24,875 bases of DNA from Flavobacteriaceae bacterium UBA3478 (GTDB lineage: Bacteria > Bacteroidota > Bacteroidia > Flavobacteriales > Flavobacteriaceae), in the NCBI GenBank assembly GCA_002381155.1, contig DFQX01000062.1:1-24875 (forward strand). Reading direction: 5' to 3'. The position numbers and the translations under genes were made by a program. Under the pieces are notes generated by a model that saw only the letters and a list, made by a program, of their open reading frames with translations, had not been told where the DNA came from and did not search any database. Positions within the stretch are counted from its first letter, which is position 1; the number at the start of each line of letters is the position of its first letter. Shown in pieces: positions 13,359 to 22,743 of the stretch.

Positions 13359-16300
13359 TTATTCAACAGCTTTGAGTAGCGGACTACTGATATCGCGTGT
13401 CAATTCGAGTAACTCTGCATATTCAGTAGCTAAATAACGATCAATCGAATCAGTTGCTTCGTTGACTGCTTTCTCAGCGAATTGCATTAATTGCTTTTCG
13501 GTATCTGTAACCCCGCTTACTCTCGTTCTAACATAACGTGAGGCGTTGCTAATTCGATTCATCACCGTCATCTCGGGATTACGAGTAATTCCTTGGCGCT
13601 TATCAATAGTACCGAAAATAGCGTTTTGAAGGTCTTCAATCATCTTTAAGTTGTCTTTAACCTTATCGCTAAGCTCTTTTTTATTTTCTAGTTCTAAATC
13701 TTTTAAAGCAGCTTTCATTGCGTCGAGTTCTTTTTTAGCCTTGGCTAATTTTTCGGTAGACTCAGCAAGATTCGAAGTCATTTGCTCTAAGGTTCCTTGA
13801 GCTGCGTAGCTTGACATAAAGTCTTCGAAAGTATGCGAAAGTCTAGGGTCGAGTTCCACTTCAATCTTAGCATTAGAAGTGGTTTCTCCCAGACTAACCT
13901 CGATTTCGTAAGTGCCGGGTAAAGCAGGTTTGCCCGAAGGCTCTCTGCGAGATTTTCTTAAAGTTCTAGAGGGTCTGTCAACCCCTTTTTCGTCAAGTCC
14001 CCATCGTAATTTTGTAAATCCTGGTTTCTCGGGTCTAGGATATTTAAGTGTCCGTACTACTTCACTGTCGCGTTGAATGCTAAGGGTAATGCTGTCTTTT
14101 TTCTCCATTTCTTTCGATCCTTCTTTCACATAGACGGTGATCAGTGCCCCTGATTCGCGATTTTCACCGTGATACATGGCATCTGCTCCAAAACGCGAAC
14201 CAGTAGGTTGTTGGTAAGCAGCGTGGTAAGCTGTTGGGGCATCGAAAACTTGAATTTCTGTTGCTAAGATTCCTGAATCTTTTGCCAAGGCTTGTAACGG
14301 ACGAATATCATCAAGTACCCAAGCTGCTCTACCGAAAGTGCCAATAACTAGATCTTTTTCTCTCGGATGAATTACTAAATCCTTGGTCGAAACCGTAGGA
14401 AACCCATTGGTGAATTTTTTCCAACTTTCTGCATGATCCAATGAGATGTAAAGCCCGTCATCGGTTCCTAAGAAATAAAGGTTCGGGGATTCAGGATCCT
14501 GGATGATGGATAGGGCGTAGCTCTCTACGTCATTCTCATCTACGATACGCTCCCAGCTTTTACCGTAATTGGTTGTTCGATAAGCGTAAGGAGTATAATT
14601 GAACCTTCTGTAGTCGTTAGCAACTAGAAGTGCTTCTCCAGGATTCGTCTCAGAAGCCTTTATTTGTGCTACCCAACTGCCTTTAGGAAGACCTTTTAGA
14701 TTTTTAGTAACCTCAGTCCAGTTTTGTCCGCCATCGGTGGTGTAATGAACTCTACCATCATCGGTACCAACCCATAAAAGATCCTTTTGAACTTTAGAAG
14801 GTTCGATCACTAAGATGGTACAATGGTTTTCTGCTCCGGTCGCATCCATCGTTAATCCACCGCTCTCGCTTTGCTTTTGCTTTTCAGGATTATTAGTCGT
14901 TAAATCTGGTGATATCACTTCCCATGTGAGCCCCTTGTCATTGCTTTTATGAACGAACTGACTTCCGAAATAAACCGTGCTGTTGTCGAATGGATCTTGT
15001 CCTATAGCCGCATTCCAGTTGAATCTGAGTTCGGTGTCTTCATCGGGAGGAGTAGGACGTACTCCATAATTATCTCCGGTGAGGTAGTCGTAACGTACTA
15101 CGTTACCCTGTTGACTCATAGAATAACCATAACGCGAATCGTCGGGATCAGGAACTACGTCAAACCCATCTCCGAACGAAATTTCTTGCCAATAGCTGTT
15201 GCGAATACCTTGGGCCTTCCAAAGGTAAGCAGGGCCTCTCCATGAACCGTTATCTTGCATACCCCCGTAAACATTATAAGGGAATTCATTATCGACTGCA
15301 ATGTGATAGAATTGAGCTACTGGGATATTCTCTGCAAACTGCCAGGTTTTTCCGCGATCACGACTGATATTTAAACCTCCGTCATTCCCGTTAATTAAGA
15401 AGTTCGCATTGGTCGGATGAACATAAAGCGCATGATGGTCAGGATGCACCCCGTTAGAGACACCATAAGCCGGCATCAACTCTTTAAAGCTTTTACCACT
15501 ATCGTCAGAAACATTTACGTAAGTAAATACAGAGTATAGTCGATTCTCGTTGGCTGAATCTACTCTGATGTCTGAGTAATAGAAAGGACGGTTGCCAATC
15601 TCTTCTTTGTCATTGACCATCTTAAAATGTTCTCCGCCATCATCAGAAACATATAAAGCATTCTTTTTCGCCTCAATCAGTGCGTACACACGATTGGTAT
15701 TCGAAGGCGCTATGGCTAATCCAATTCTTCCTAATTCTGAGTCGGGTAAACCATTTTCAACACCTAGTTTTTTCCAGTTCTCACCGCCATCATAAGTAAT
15801 GAAGAGTCCACTTCCAGGCCCCCCAGATTTAAAGAACCATGGGTCTCTCTTGTGCTCCCACATTGCAGCGATAAGTTTGTTAGGATTTTTTGGATCCATC
15901 ACTAAATCACCGATTCCTGTTTTAAGATTTCCGTTTAAGATGTGACTCCAGGTTTTTCCTCCATCAGTGGTCTTATAAACCCCTCTTTCTTTGTGTTCTC
16001 CCCAAGGAGATCCGATGGCACCTACATAAACGATATCAGGGTTGGTAGGGTCTATAAGGATTCGATGAATGTGTCTAGTAGCTTCAAGCCCCATAGACTT
16101 CCAACTTTTACCTCCGTCAATAGATTTGTAAACTCCGTATCCGCCATTTAAACTATTTCGAGGGTTTCCTTCTCCAGTACCTACCCATATCACATCAGGA
16201 TTGCTTTGAACAATCGCGACAGCACCAATAGAAGCGGTTTTTTCATTATCAAAAATAGGTTCCCATTTGATACCCCCAGAAGTGGATTTCCATAATCCTC

Positions 16301-16487
16301 CCGAAGCGGTACCCGCATAAATTACGTCTGGATTATCGTGAATGGCATCGATAGCAGTAACTCTACCGCTCATACCTCCAGGTCCAATATTTCTTGGTTT
16401 AAGATCCTTTGCGAGTTCCATGGTGAACTCTTGAGCGGCTAATACACTCACAAACAAAGAGAAAACGAAGCTTAAAAAGGTTTTCAT
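13359..16487 (-). CDS. Exported BNR/sortilin-like beta-propeller protein
   Basis: A 1042-residue secreted or envelope protein with a signal peptide (MKTFLSFVFSLFVSVLAAQ). It carries at least ten Asp-box (BNR) repeats of the S.DGG..W type, for example STSGGIKW, SIDGGKSW, TTDGGKTW, TYDGGENW, SDDGGEHF, SRDRGKTW, SNDKGLTW, TTDGGQNW and TTNYGKSW. These cover roughly residues 65-720, consistent with two beta-propellers like the VPS10/sortilin N-terminal domain. A ~100-residue beta region and a Lys/Glu-rich coiled-coil stretch (about 900-960) follow. Such proteins are annotated variously as glycosyl hydrolase-like or YVTN/BNR-like; no catalytic residues can be assigned. It is 36 bp downstream of the M1 peptidase gene and likely the last gene of that run. 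Confidence 0.88.
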   Translation of the reverse strand: MKTFLSFVFSLFVSVLAAQEFTMELAKDLKPRNIGPGGMSGRVTAIDAIHDNPDVIYAGTASGGLWKSTSGGIKWEPIFDNEKTASIGAVAIVQSNPDVIWVGTGEGNPRNSLNGGYGVYKSIDGGKSWKSMGLEATRHIHRILIDPTNPDIVYVGAIGSPWGEHKERGVYKTTDGGKTWSHILNGNLKTGIGDLVMDPKNPNKLIAAMWEHKRDPWFFKSGGPGSGLFITYDGGENWKKLGVENGLPDSELGRIGLAIAPSNTNRVYALIEAKKNALYVSDDGGEHFKMVNDKEEIGNRPFYYSDIRVDSANENRLYSVFTYVNVSDDSGKSFKELMPAYGVSNGVHPDHHALYVHPTNANFLINGNDGGLNISRDRGKTWQFAENIPVAQFYHIAVDNEFPYNVYGGMQDNGSWRGPAYLWKAQGIRNSYWQEISFGDGFDVVPDPDDSRYGYSMSQQGNVVRYDYLTGDNYGVRPTPPDEDTELRFNWNAAIGQDPFDNSTVYFGSQFVHKSNDKGLTWEVISPDLTTNNPEKQKQSESGGLTMDATGAENHCTILVIEPSKVQKDLLWVGTDDGRVHYTTDGGQNWTEVTKNLKGLPKGSWVAQIKASETNPGEALLVANDYRRFNYTPYAYRTTNYGKSWERIVDENDVESYALSIIQDPESPNLYFLGTDDGLYISLDHAESWKKFTNGFPTVSTKDLVIHPREKDLVIGTFGRAAWVLDDIRPLQALAKDSGILATEIQVFDAPTAYHAAYQQPTGSRFGADAMYHGENRESGALITVYVKEGSKEMEKKDSITLSIQRDSEVVRTLKYPRPEKPGFTKLRWGLDEKGVDRPSRTLRKSRREPSGKPALPGTYEIEVSLGETTSNAKIEVELDPRLSHTFEDFMSSYAAQGTLEQMTSNLAESTEKLAKAKKELDAMKAALKDLELENKKELSDKVKDNLKMIEDLQNAIFGTIDKRQGITRNPEMTVMNRISNASRYVRTRVSGVTDTEKQLMQFAEKAVNEATDSIDRYLATEYAELLELTRDISSPLLKAVE

Positions 16488-16523
16488 AGAAGTTGAATTT
16501 AGTTTCTAATTTAAAGGTTTCTG

Positions 16524-18131
16524 TTACAATCGAAGCAGGAAGTTTTCATCTACGATCGGATTTTCTGCCGCAGTATATCGAATCGACTGCCACTCTGTGG
16601 TAGGGGTAATCCATTTTGTACCACCATTCAAATAAATTTTCACAGGCATTTGGAAATTCTCGATGCACTCTTCAAATCTGAATCGAAGTCGGTTACCCGC
16701 TCGTTGAAATACTAACTTAGGTAGGTGCGCCGTTCTCAAGTATTGATCAAAGAAAGGTTCCAAAGTAAGATCGAGCTCCCCAGCAATATATTGTTCGAGC
16801 GTACTGCTGCTAATAACCTGATGATAGAAATGTTTAGATATTGATCTTAAAAGGCTTCTCCATTGGGTGTCGTCATCTACTATGGTTCGAAGCATATTTA
16901 GAATGTTTGCGCCCTTGTAGTAAATGTCTCCGGGAGCATCATAATTAACTCCTTTAGGGCCTACCATGGGTTGTTTATTTTGAATGCGCTTTCGGGTGCC
17001 GATGACGTATTCCAGACCGGACTTTTTGGATTCATGGTAATCTAAATAAAGAGATTCGCTGTATGCGGTAAACCCTTCTTGTATCCATAAATCTGCCTTA
17101 TCGTCTGCAGTAATACTATTAGCAAACCATTCGTGGCCGGCCTCATGAATAATTATAAAATCGAAGGTTAAGCCGTGACCCGTGCCAGATAGATCAGTTC
17201 CTCTGTAGCCATTTTTATAGCCATTACCATAGGTTACTGCCGATTGATGTTCCATTCCAAGGTATGGGACCTCGACGAGCTTAAAGCCGTCTTGGTAAAA
17301 TGGGTAGGGGCCCATCCAATATTCAAAGGCCTCGAGCATTTTCGCCGTCTGTTGAAACTGTTTTTTAGCGGCTTCTAGATTTTCGGGTAAGACGTAGTAA
17401 GTAAGATCTAAAGCACCCTTCTCGCCCTTGTAGGTTTCACCAAATGAAACATAATTCGCTACATTAAAACTGATTGCATAGTTGTTAATAGGGCTTTTAA
17501 CTTCCCAGGTCCAGTAACTTTTGGTATTATCAACCTTTTGAGCGGTTAATATACCATTACTTACTGCGGTTAGGCCCTCAGGTACGATTAGGGTAATTTG
17601 TGCTCCATTTTCGGGTTCGTCATAGGAATGATCCTTGTTTGGCCACCATATACTCGAACCAATTCCTTGATTAGCGGTTGCTATGAAAGGATCTCCGTTC
17701 GAATCTTCGGTCCAAACGACACCTCCATCCCAGGGTGCATTTTCGGCTTCTTTAGGAATACCACTGAAGTAAGCAGTGATTGACGTTTGCTCATCCACTT
17801 TTAATCCTGAATCAAGAGTAACGTAGTGGGCTAAGTCGTTTTTTGTGAAACCTCGTTTAATCCCGTTAGCATCAATTACTGAATCGAGGACCATCGGAGA
17901 TTGAAGATCGATTTGAAGCGTGGTTTGATTTGGGTTTAGTACCTCAAAGAATATTTTATTCGACCCTTCAATTGCCTTTGACTCGGGATGAATACTTACT
18001 TCTAGTTCATATCGCTGTAGATTCCACCACAGTCTTTCGTCAGAACGCTTTCCTAACAAAAGGTCTCTTTGAGACACTTGAGCGTTAGCTGCATAAGTGA
18101 TAAGCAGGCTTAGAAGAAGCCACCTTTTCAT
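16524..18131 (-). CDS. Exported M1-family metallopeptidase
   Basis: Zinc aminopeptidase-like protein of 535 residues with a signal peptide (MKRWLLLSLLITYAANAQ), so periplasmic or secreted. The order is an N-terminal beta domain (to about 225), then the catalytic domain with HEAGH (329-333) and Glu352 in WIQEGF as the zinc ligands, and Glu330 as the base. The exopeptidase motif reads GMEHQS (292-297), where the classical family has GAMEN. Tyr and Asp residues near DAPGDIYYKGANILNML match the family. The large C-terminal helical domain of PepN is absent, giving the short Bacteroidota type. The ATG overlaps the M28 stop by 4 bp (ATGA). Confidence 0.92.
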   Translation of the reverse strand: MKRWLLLSLLITYAANAQVSQRDLLLGKRSDERLWWNLQRYELEVSIHPESKAIEGSNKIFFEVLNPNQTTLQIDLQSPMVLDSVIDANGIKRGFTKNDLAHYVTLDSGLKVDEQTSITAYFSGIPKEAENAPWDGGVVWTEDSNGDPFIATANQGIGSSIWWPNKDHSYDEPENGAQITLIVPEGLTAVSNGILTAQKVDNTKSYWTWEVKSPINNYAISFNVANYVSFGETYKGEKGALDLTYYVLPENLEAAKKQFQQTAKMLEAFEYWMGPYPFYQDGFKLVEVPYLGMEHQSAVTYGNGYKNGYRGTDLSGTGHGLTFDFIIIHEAGHEWFANSITADDKADLWIQEGFTAYSESLYLDYHESKKSGLEYVIGTRKRIQNKQPMVGPKGVNYDAPGDIYYKGANILNMLRTIVDDDTQWRSLLRSISKHFYHQVISSSTLEQYIAGELDLTLEPFFDQYLRTAHLPKLVFQRAGNRLRFRFEECIENFQMPVKIYLNGGTKWITPTTEWQSIRYTAAENPIVDENFLLRL

Positions 18132-19459
18132 CGAGCGATCGCATTTGGAAATACGACAAGGCTTTCATGTCCTGATTTACTCACGGCTGATACTCCAAAA
18201 AAGAAGTTATCGATAACCACCCCAGATAGCGTAAGCTCAGTGGCATCTTTTACGACACGGCTGTGTTGCCATTGAGGTGAGGTGGTATCTCTCCAGTATA
18301 CTTTGTAATGTTCTGCACCTTCCACTTCAGACCATTGTAACTTGGCACTAGCTTCTACAATACCTCCGATAGCCACTCTTTCCGGCTCCGGCACTGCCCA
18401 ACCTAGGCTAGCTAATGTTATTGCATTCACAGCGGTTAGTTTTGCTGCATAATCGAAATCAACATGCTCGAAAGTGTCACCGAATTTGATTCCATTTTCA
18501 GTTCGAAGATCTTGGTGTTGTTGAGTGTAATTTTCATGAGCCTCCATGATGCGAATTCCCGCAAATCCGGCATCGTTGAAAGGTCGGTGGTGACCTCCTC
18601 GACCAAATCGATCTAAGCGATAGATCATCATAGGATTTAAATCGGTAATATAAGTACTGGTTAGTCGGTGTACGTAGCGCGCAAGCTGTCTTGAGTGGCC
18701 ATCAACTTCACCACCATAGAATCTTCTTGCTCGTCGGTTACGCTCACTTTCGGTTACAGGCACCGGCTCTGAAAAAATTCTAAAGTCTTTATTACTGATG
18801 TAGCCGTCAACCCCTTTAATGTTTCCAATCATGTCATTATTGAGTATGCCTATGATATCCCATCCCTCGGTCTTTGCATATTCGGCTAATCCCTTACCTC
18901 CGAAAAGACCTTGTTCCTCACCCGAAAGCCCTACAAAAACGACACTCTGTTCAAAATCGTATTTCGATAATATTCGAGCAGCTTCAATCGTACCAGCCAT
19001 TCCACTTGCATTGTCATTGGCTCCGGGACTATCTGAGGTAAAATCTGTCGGATCGCTTACCCTAGAATCAATATCACCGCTCATTAAAATGTATCTATTG
19101 GGATATTTTGTTCCTCGTTTGATAGCGACAACATTAACCACTTCTACGTCATGTACAATTCGCTCGTTGGTTCCTTTCTCGACTAGAGTTTTTTGATAAA
19201 AGACCTCTAAGCAGTCTCCACAGTCTTTAGAGATTTGTTCAAATTCTGCTTTGATCCATCTACGGGCTGCTCCAATACCTCGTTTTTTTGAAACCGTATC
19301 ACTGAGTGTATGTCTCGTTCCAAATTCAGTTAAGGTTTTGATATCTGATTGTATCCGTTCTGCAGAAATTGCTTCACTGATATCGTATAATCGTTTATCG
19401 GTTTGAGCGCAAAGGGTAAGAGTCGCTAAGCTTAAAAGAGTAAAGAGGAACTTTTTCAT
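18128..19459 (-). CDS. Exported M28-family peptidase with C-terminal FnIII-like domain
   Basis: Predicted secreted di-zinc aminopeptidase, 443 residues from ATG 19457-19459 (a TTG nine bases earlier is less likely). A signal peptide (MKKFLFTLLSLATLTLC) is followed by the M28 domain: GANDNASG with bridging Asp149, GLSGEEQG with Glu181/182, NNDMIG with Asp209, and GGHHRPFNDAGF with His290/291. Where the family normally has a His ligand (SGHxDSR), this protein reads SGDIDSR with Asp129. The last ~80 residues look like a fibronectin type III domain (LQWSEVEGAEHYKVYWRD). It starts 5 bp after the decarboxylase stop and overlaps the M1 gene, so both peptidases are made together. Confidence 0.9.
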   Translation of the reverse strand: MKKFLFTLLSLATLTLCAQTDKRLYDISEAISAERIQSDIKTLTEFGTRHTLSDTVSKKRGIGAARRWIKAEFEQISKDCGDCLEVFYQKTLVEKGTNERIVHDVEVVNVVAIKRGTKYPNRYILMSGDIDSRVSDPTDFTSDSPGANDNASGMAGTIEAARILSKYDFEQSVVFVGLSGEEQGLFGGKGLAEYAKTEGWDIIGILNNDMIGNIKGVDGYISNKDFRIFSEPVPVTESERNRRARRFYGGEVDGHSRQLARYVHRLTSTYITDLNPMMIYRLDRFGRGGHHRPFNDAGFAGIRIMEAHENYTQQHQDLRTENGIKFGDTFEHVDFDYAAKLTAVNAITLASLGWAVPEPERVAIGGIVEASAKLQWSEVEGAEHYKVYWRDTTSPQWQHSRVVKDATELTLSGVVIDNFFFGVSAVSKSGHESLVVFPNAIAR

Positions 19460-19464
19460 AAGGA

Positions 19465-20919
19465 TCAATTGGATAAATGTCTTTGGGTTTTGACCACCTG
19501 TCTTATTTCATTTAGCAATTGGTGGAGATGATCTAATTCAGTTAACGGATTCATTAAACTCACCCTAAGATAATGAGAACCATTTAATCGTGTTTGTACT
19601 AAATAGTAATCGCTATTTTTTAATAGGTAATTTCTCAGTTGTTGGTTTTGCTTATCTATCTCTTCATTAAATCGGTATCTAAAACAAACGATATTGGAGT
19701 CGACCCGTGCGGCTGTTTCAAAGTCTTCTGAATGATTAATGGCTTCAGCAAAGGCTCTAGCGAGATCGTACTGTCTATCGATATAGGTTTCAAACAGCGA
19801 CTCACCGTATAGGTTTAGTAATAGAAACCAGGGTAATATCATCATGGTCTTAGTGCACTCAAAAGTCTTCTTTGCCCCATTATACCAATCTTCTTCTACA
19901 GAGTCTTCAAGCAAATAAGCAGCCCTTTGGTTGAAATTCTCATAGGCGTGATTTTTGTTTTTAAACAAAACAGCGGTCGAGAGCGCGGGCATGAGCATCA
20001 TTTTGTGGCCGTCTATAATGATACTATCTGCCCTTTCAGACCCTTTCAGAAGGTGTTTGTATTTCTTAGAGAAAATCGCAGGTCCTCCATGTGCTGCGTC
20101 GATATGAAACCATAGACCTTTATTGTTGGCAAATTTTCCAAGCGCTTCGAGGTCGTCATAATTACCGGTAGAGGTTGAGGGTGCACTTCCCACTATTGCA
20201 ATAACCTCTCGGCCCTTTGCTAAGGCAGATTGGTAGGCTGCTTCGATAGCTCCCTCTTTCGTGCAGAAGTTTTCATCTACTTCAATTGAAATAATCCCAT
20301 CAGTACCTAATCCCATAATTCTCGCTGCTCGATCTACGCAGTAGTGGGCCTGTGATGAAACCAGAATAGCCAGTGGTTTCTGCATTCCCTGATTCCAAAC
20401 ATCTTCGGAGGCTTTAAACTTTCTTGCAGCAAGTAGGGCAGTTAGGTTGGCAAGGGTACCCCCTGAGGTTAAAAATCCGCGAGAATGATCGTCCCATCCG
20501 AACTTTGAGCAAAGTAGGTCGGTTACGATTCGTTCCATAGCAGTAGGAGCCATTCCCATTTCATAAACAGCGCTTCCGTTGTTTGAGGTTCCACCGATGA
20601 GCATCATTAAACTAGCGATGGGGAGTGGTGCGCTTACTTGATGACCAACATACTTAGGGTTTTGAAGATGGTTGGTATTGGTGAGCAGGTCAATGCAGAA
20701 TTTCCTGATTTTTTCTGATTCACTTAGATACCCAGATTCAACACTCCAAGATTGCCAGTAACGGAGCATTTCATCAGGCTCCACATAAGATAAGGCTGGT
20801 GTTGTCGATTCTTTTGCTTGTTGCAAGTAGGATGCTAGTTCAGAAAGTAAAAGGGCTCCATTTTCATGAAACCCTTCTGCTGAATATAATTTTTCGAAAT
20901 CGAAAGAATCAGTGCTCAT
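19465..20919 (-). CDS. PLP-dependent group II amino-acid decarboxylase
   Basis: Cytoplasmic decarboxylase of the aromatic-amino-acid/glutamate/diaminobutyrate decarboxylase superfamily, 484 residues from ATG 20917-20919 (a TTG five codons upstream is also open). It shows LTSGGTLANLTAL, SSQAHYCVDRAARIMG (His192, cofactor stacking), HIDAAHGGPA (Asp274, pyridine nitrogen) and IIIDGHKMMLMPALSTAVLF with the PLP lysine Lys306. The DGHKMM wording is closer to diaminobutyrate-decarboxylase-like members than to classical aromatic decarboxylases (PHKW). The substrate cannot be assigned. It overlaps the fadE end by 11 bp and precedes two exported peptidases. Confidence 0.9.
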   Translation of the reverse strand: MSTDSFDFEKLYSAEGFHENGALLLSELASYLQQAKESTTPALSYVEPDEMLRYWQSWSVESGYLSESEKIRKFCIDLLTNTNHLQNPKYVGHQVSAPLPIASLMMLIGGTSNNGSAVYEMGMAPTAMERIVTDLLCSKFGWDDHSRGFLTSGGTLANLTALLAARKFKASEDVWNQGMQKPLAILVSSQAHYCVDRAARIMGLGTDGIISIEVDENFCTKEGAIEAAYQSALAKGREVIAIVGSAPSTSTGNYDDLEALGKFANNKGLWFHIDAAHGGPAIFSKKYKHLLKGSERADSIIIDGHKMMLMPALSTAVLFKNKNHAYENFNQRAAYLLEDSVEEDWYNGAKKTFECTKTMMILPWFLLLNLYGESLFETYIDRQYDLARAFAEAINHSEDFETAARVDSNIVCFRYRFNEEIDKQNQQLRNYLLKNSDYYLVQTRLNGSHYLRVSLMNPLTELDHLHQLLNEIRQVVKTQRHLSN

Positions 20920-22732
20920 GGTTTTGTGTATCAAATACGTAGCCGTCAGTGTTTTTAACCGACTCTGCGATAAGTTCCTTTATTCCTACAATATTAGGTA
21001 AGTTTTGATACTTGGTAAAACGTTTTAATCCCATCAGCATACCACGTTGTTCGTCTCCTTCAGAAATCGACGCAATCCCCTCTTTTGCTCTGCGTTCGAT
21101 GTGTTCTGTGGCATTAAATACATATAGCTGTGACATAGCAATCTGAACCTTTTGACTTTCTACTCCATAACGTTCGATATTCTTGAACGTACGATATACA
21201 ACTGATTCACTTTGATAAATTTCAATAAGGATGTCTGCGGCACATAGCAGAAGCATTTGATTAGACTCTAATTCGGTTCCATATTTCTCAACCGCGGCTC
21301 CTGCCACCATTAAGAACACTTTTTTAAGGCGTTGAATGAGGTCAACTTCTTGGCTTAGAGGTTCGCTGAAATCGGGTACTTCAAAGCTGGGTATCCCCAT
21401 CAGTTCTTCTTTAATCGCATATGCGGGCCCTAGTAAGTCTACATGTCCTTTCATGGCTTTTTTAATCAGCATTCCAACAGAGAGCATACGGTTGATCTCA
21501 TTGGTCCCTTCATAAATTCTCGAGATTCGAGCGTCTCTCCATGCCGATTCCATTGGAGCGTCTGCACTAAAACCCATACCACCAAAAATCTGTATACCTT
21601 CGTCAGAGCAGCTTTGGATATGCTCAGAAACGATCACTTTTAAAATAGAACATTCAATCGCGAATTCTTCAACCCCTTTAAGTTCTGCTTCCTGATGGGA
21701 TGAGCCTTTTGCTATCCGATTAGAGATGCTATTTTCAATATCTTTTGCTGCACGGTAGGCAGCAGATTCATCGGCGTAACAATTAGTAGCCATCACTGCT
21801 AGTTTCTCTTTAATGGCTCCGAAATCGGCGATAGGAGTACCAAATTGAACGCGTTCCTTAGCGTATTTAACTGCCTCTCTAATTACTCTTCGCTGAGCAT
21901 CTAGGCAAGCGGCTGCTAATTTGATGCGTCCTACATTCAGCGCATTCATGGCAATTTTAAATCCATTACCACGTTCTGAAAGCATATTTTCTACAGGAAC
22001 TTTGGTCTCATTAAAAAACACTTGTCGGGTAGAAGAAGAATGAATGCCTAGTTTATGCTCTTCTTCTCCATAACTAATTCCATTTGAGGGGTCATTTTCG
22101 ACAATAAATCCTGTGATATTCTTGTCATCTTCTATTCGGGCGAATACGATGAATAGATTAGCAAAACCTGCGTTTGAAATCCACATTTTTTGACCTGTAA
22201 TGAGATAGTGAGAACCATCTTCGGAGAGAACGGCCTTGGTCTTTCCTGAATTAGCATCAGACCCTGCACCAGGCTCTGTAAGGCAGTAAGCTCCAAACCA
22301 TTCACCTGAGGCTAGTTTAGGGACGTATTTCTGTTTTTGTTCTTCATTACCATATAGGGTTATCGGCATTGTTCCGATACCGGTATGTGCTCCAAATGCC
22401 GTACTAAAAGATCCCGAGACTCCAGAGATGTAATCGCACACCAGCATAGTAGATACAAAACCCATTCCCATACCGCCATACGATTCAGGTACCGCAATAC
22501 TTAAAAGACCCAACTCGCCTGCCTTTTGCATACAAACTTTGGTGAATTCATAGTCTTTCTTTTCAAAGCGTTCCCAGTTCGCCCAAAGTTCACGCTCAGC
22601 AAATTCCATGGTGCTATCACGCATCATAAGTTGTTCTTCAGATAAATCTTCGATAGAGAAGACTGAAGAGGGAGTCGGAGTTTTGACTATGAATTGTCCT
22701 CCTCTAATCATCGTGTCTGTAGTTGTATCCAT
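20909..22732 (-). CDS. fadE: Acyl-CoA dehydrogenase (long form)
   Basis: FAD enzyme for the first step of fatty-acid beta-oxidation (acyl-CoA to trans-2-enoyl-CoA). The 607-residue product has the N-terminal helical domain (to about 145), AYCLTEPGAGSDA (149-160) and KMWISNAGFANLF in the beta domain, and a helical domain with IQIFGGMGFSADAPMESAWRD and YEGTNEINR. The catalytic base is probably Glu408. About 190 extra C-terminal residues follow, as in very-long-chain-type enzymes. It lies 11 bp downstream of fadA in a fadN-fadA-fadE order common in Bacteroidota. The chain length used is not determined by sequence. Confidence 0.93.
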   Translation of the reverse strand: MDTTTDTMIRGGQFIVKTPTPSSVFSIEDLSEEQLMMRDSTMEFAERELWANWERFEKKDYEFTKVCMQKAGELGLLSIAVPESYGGMGMGFVSTMLVCDYISGVSGSFSTAFGAHTGIGTMPITLYGNEEQKQKYVPKLASGEWFGAYCLTEPGAGSDANSGKTKAVLSEDGSHYLITGQKMWISNAGFANLFIVFARIEDDKNITGFIVENDPSNGISYGEEEHKLGIHSSSTRQVFFNETKVPVENMLSERGNGFKIAMNALNVGRIKLAAACLDAQRRVIREAVKYAKERVQFGTPIADFGAIKEKLAVMATNCYADESAAYRAAKDIENSISNRIAKGSSHQEAELKGVEEFAIECSILKVIVSEHIQSCSDEGIQIFGGMGFSADAPMESAWRDARISRIYEGTNEINRMLSVGMLIKKAMKGHVDLLGPAYAIKEELMGIPSFEVPDFSEPLSQEVDLIQRLKKVFLMVAGAAVEKYGTELESNQMLLLCAADILIEIYQSESVVYRTFKNIERYGVESQKVQIAMSQLYVFNATEHIERRAKEGIASISEGDEQRGMLMGLKRFTKYQNLPNIVGIKELIAESVKNTDGYVFDTQNHEH

Positions 22733-22743
22733 AGCTAATCGAT

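Noticed and set aside
14949..15245. 98-codon plus-strand frame inside the BNR gene (and similar frames antisense to other genes)
   Set aside because: They are fully antisense to genes with clear family motifs and show no domain, start signal or context of their own.
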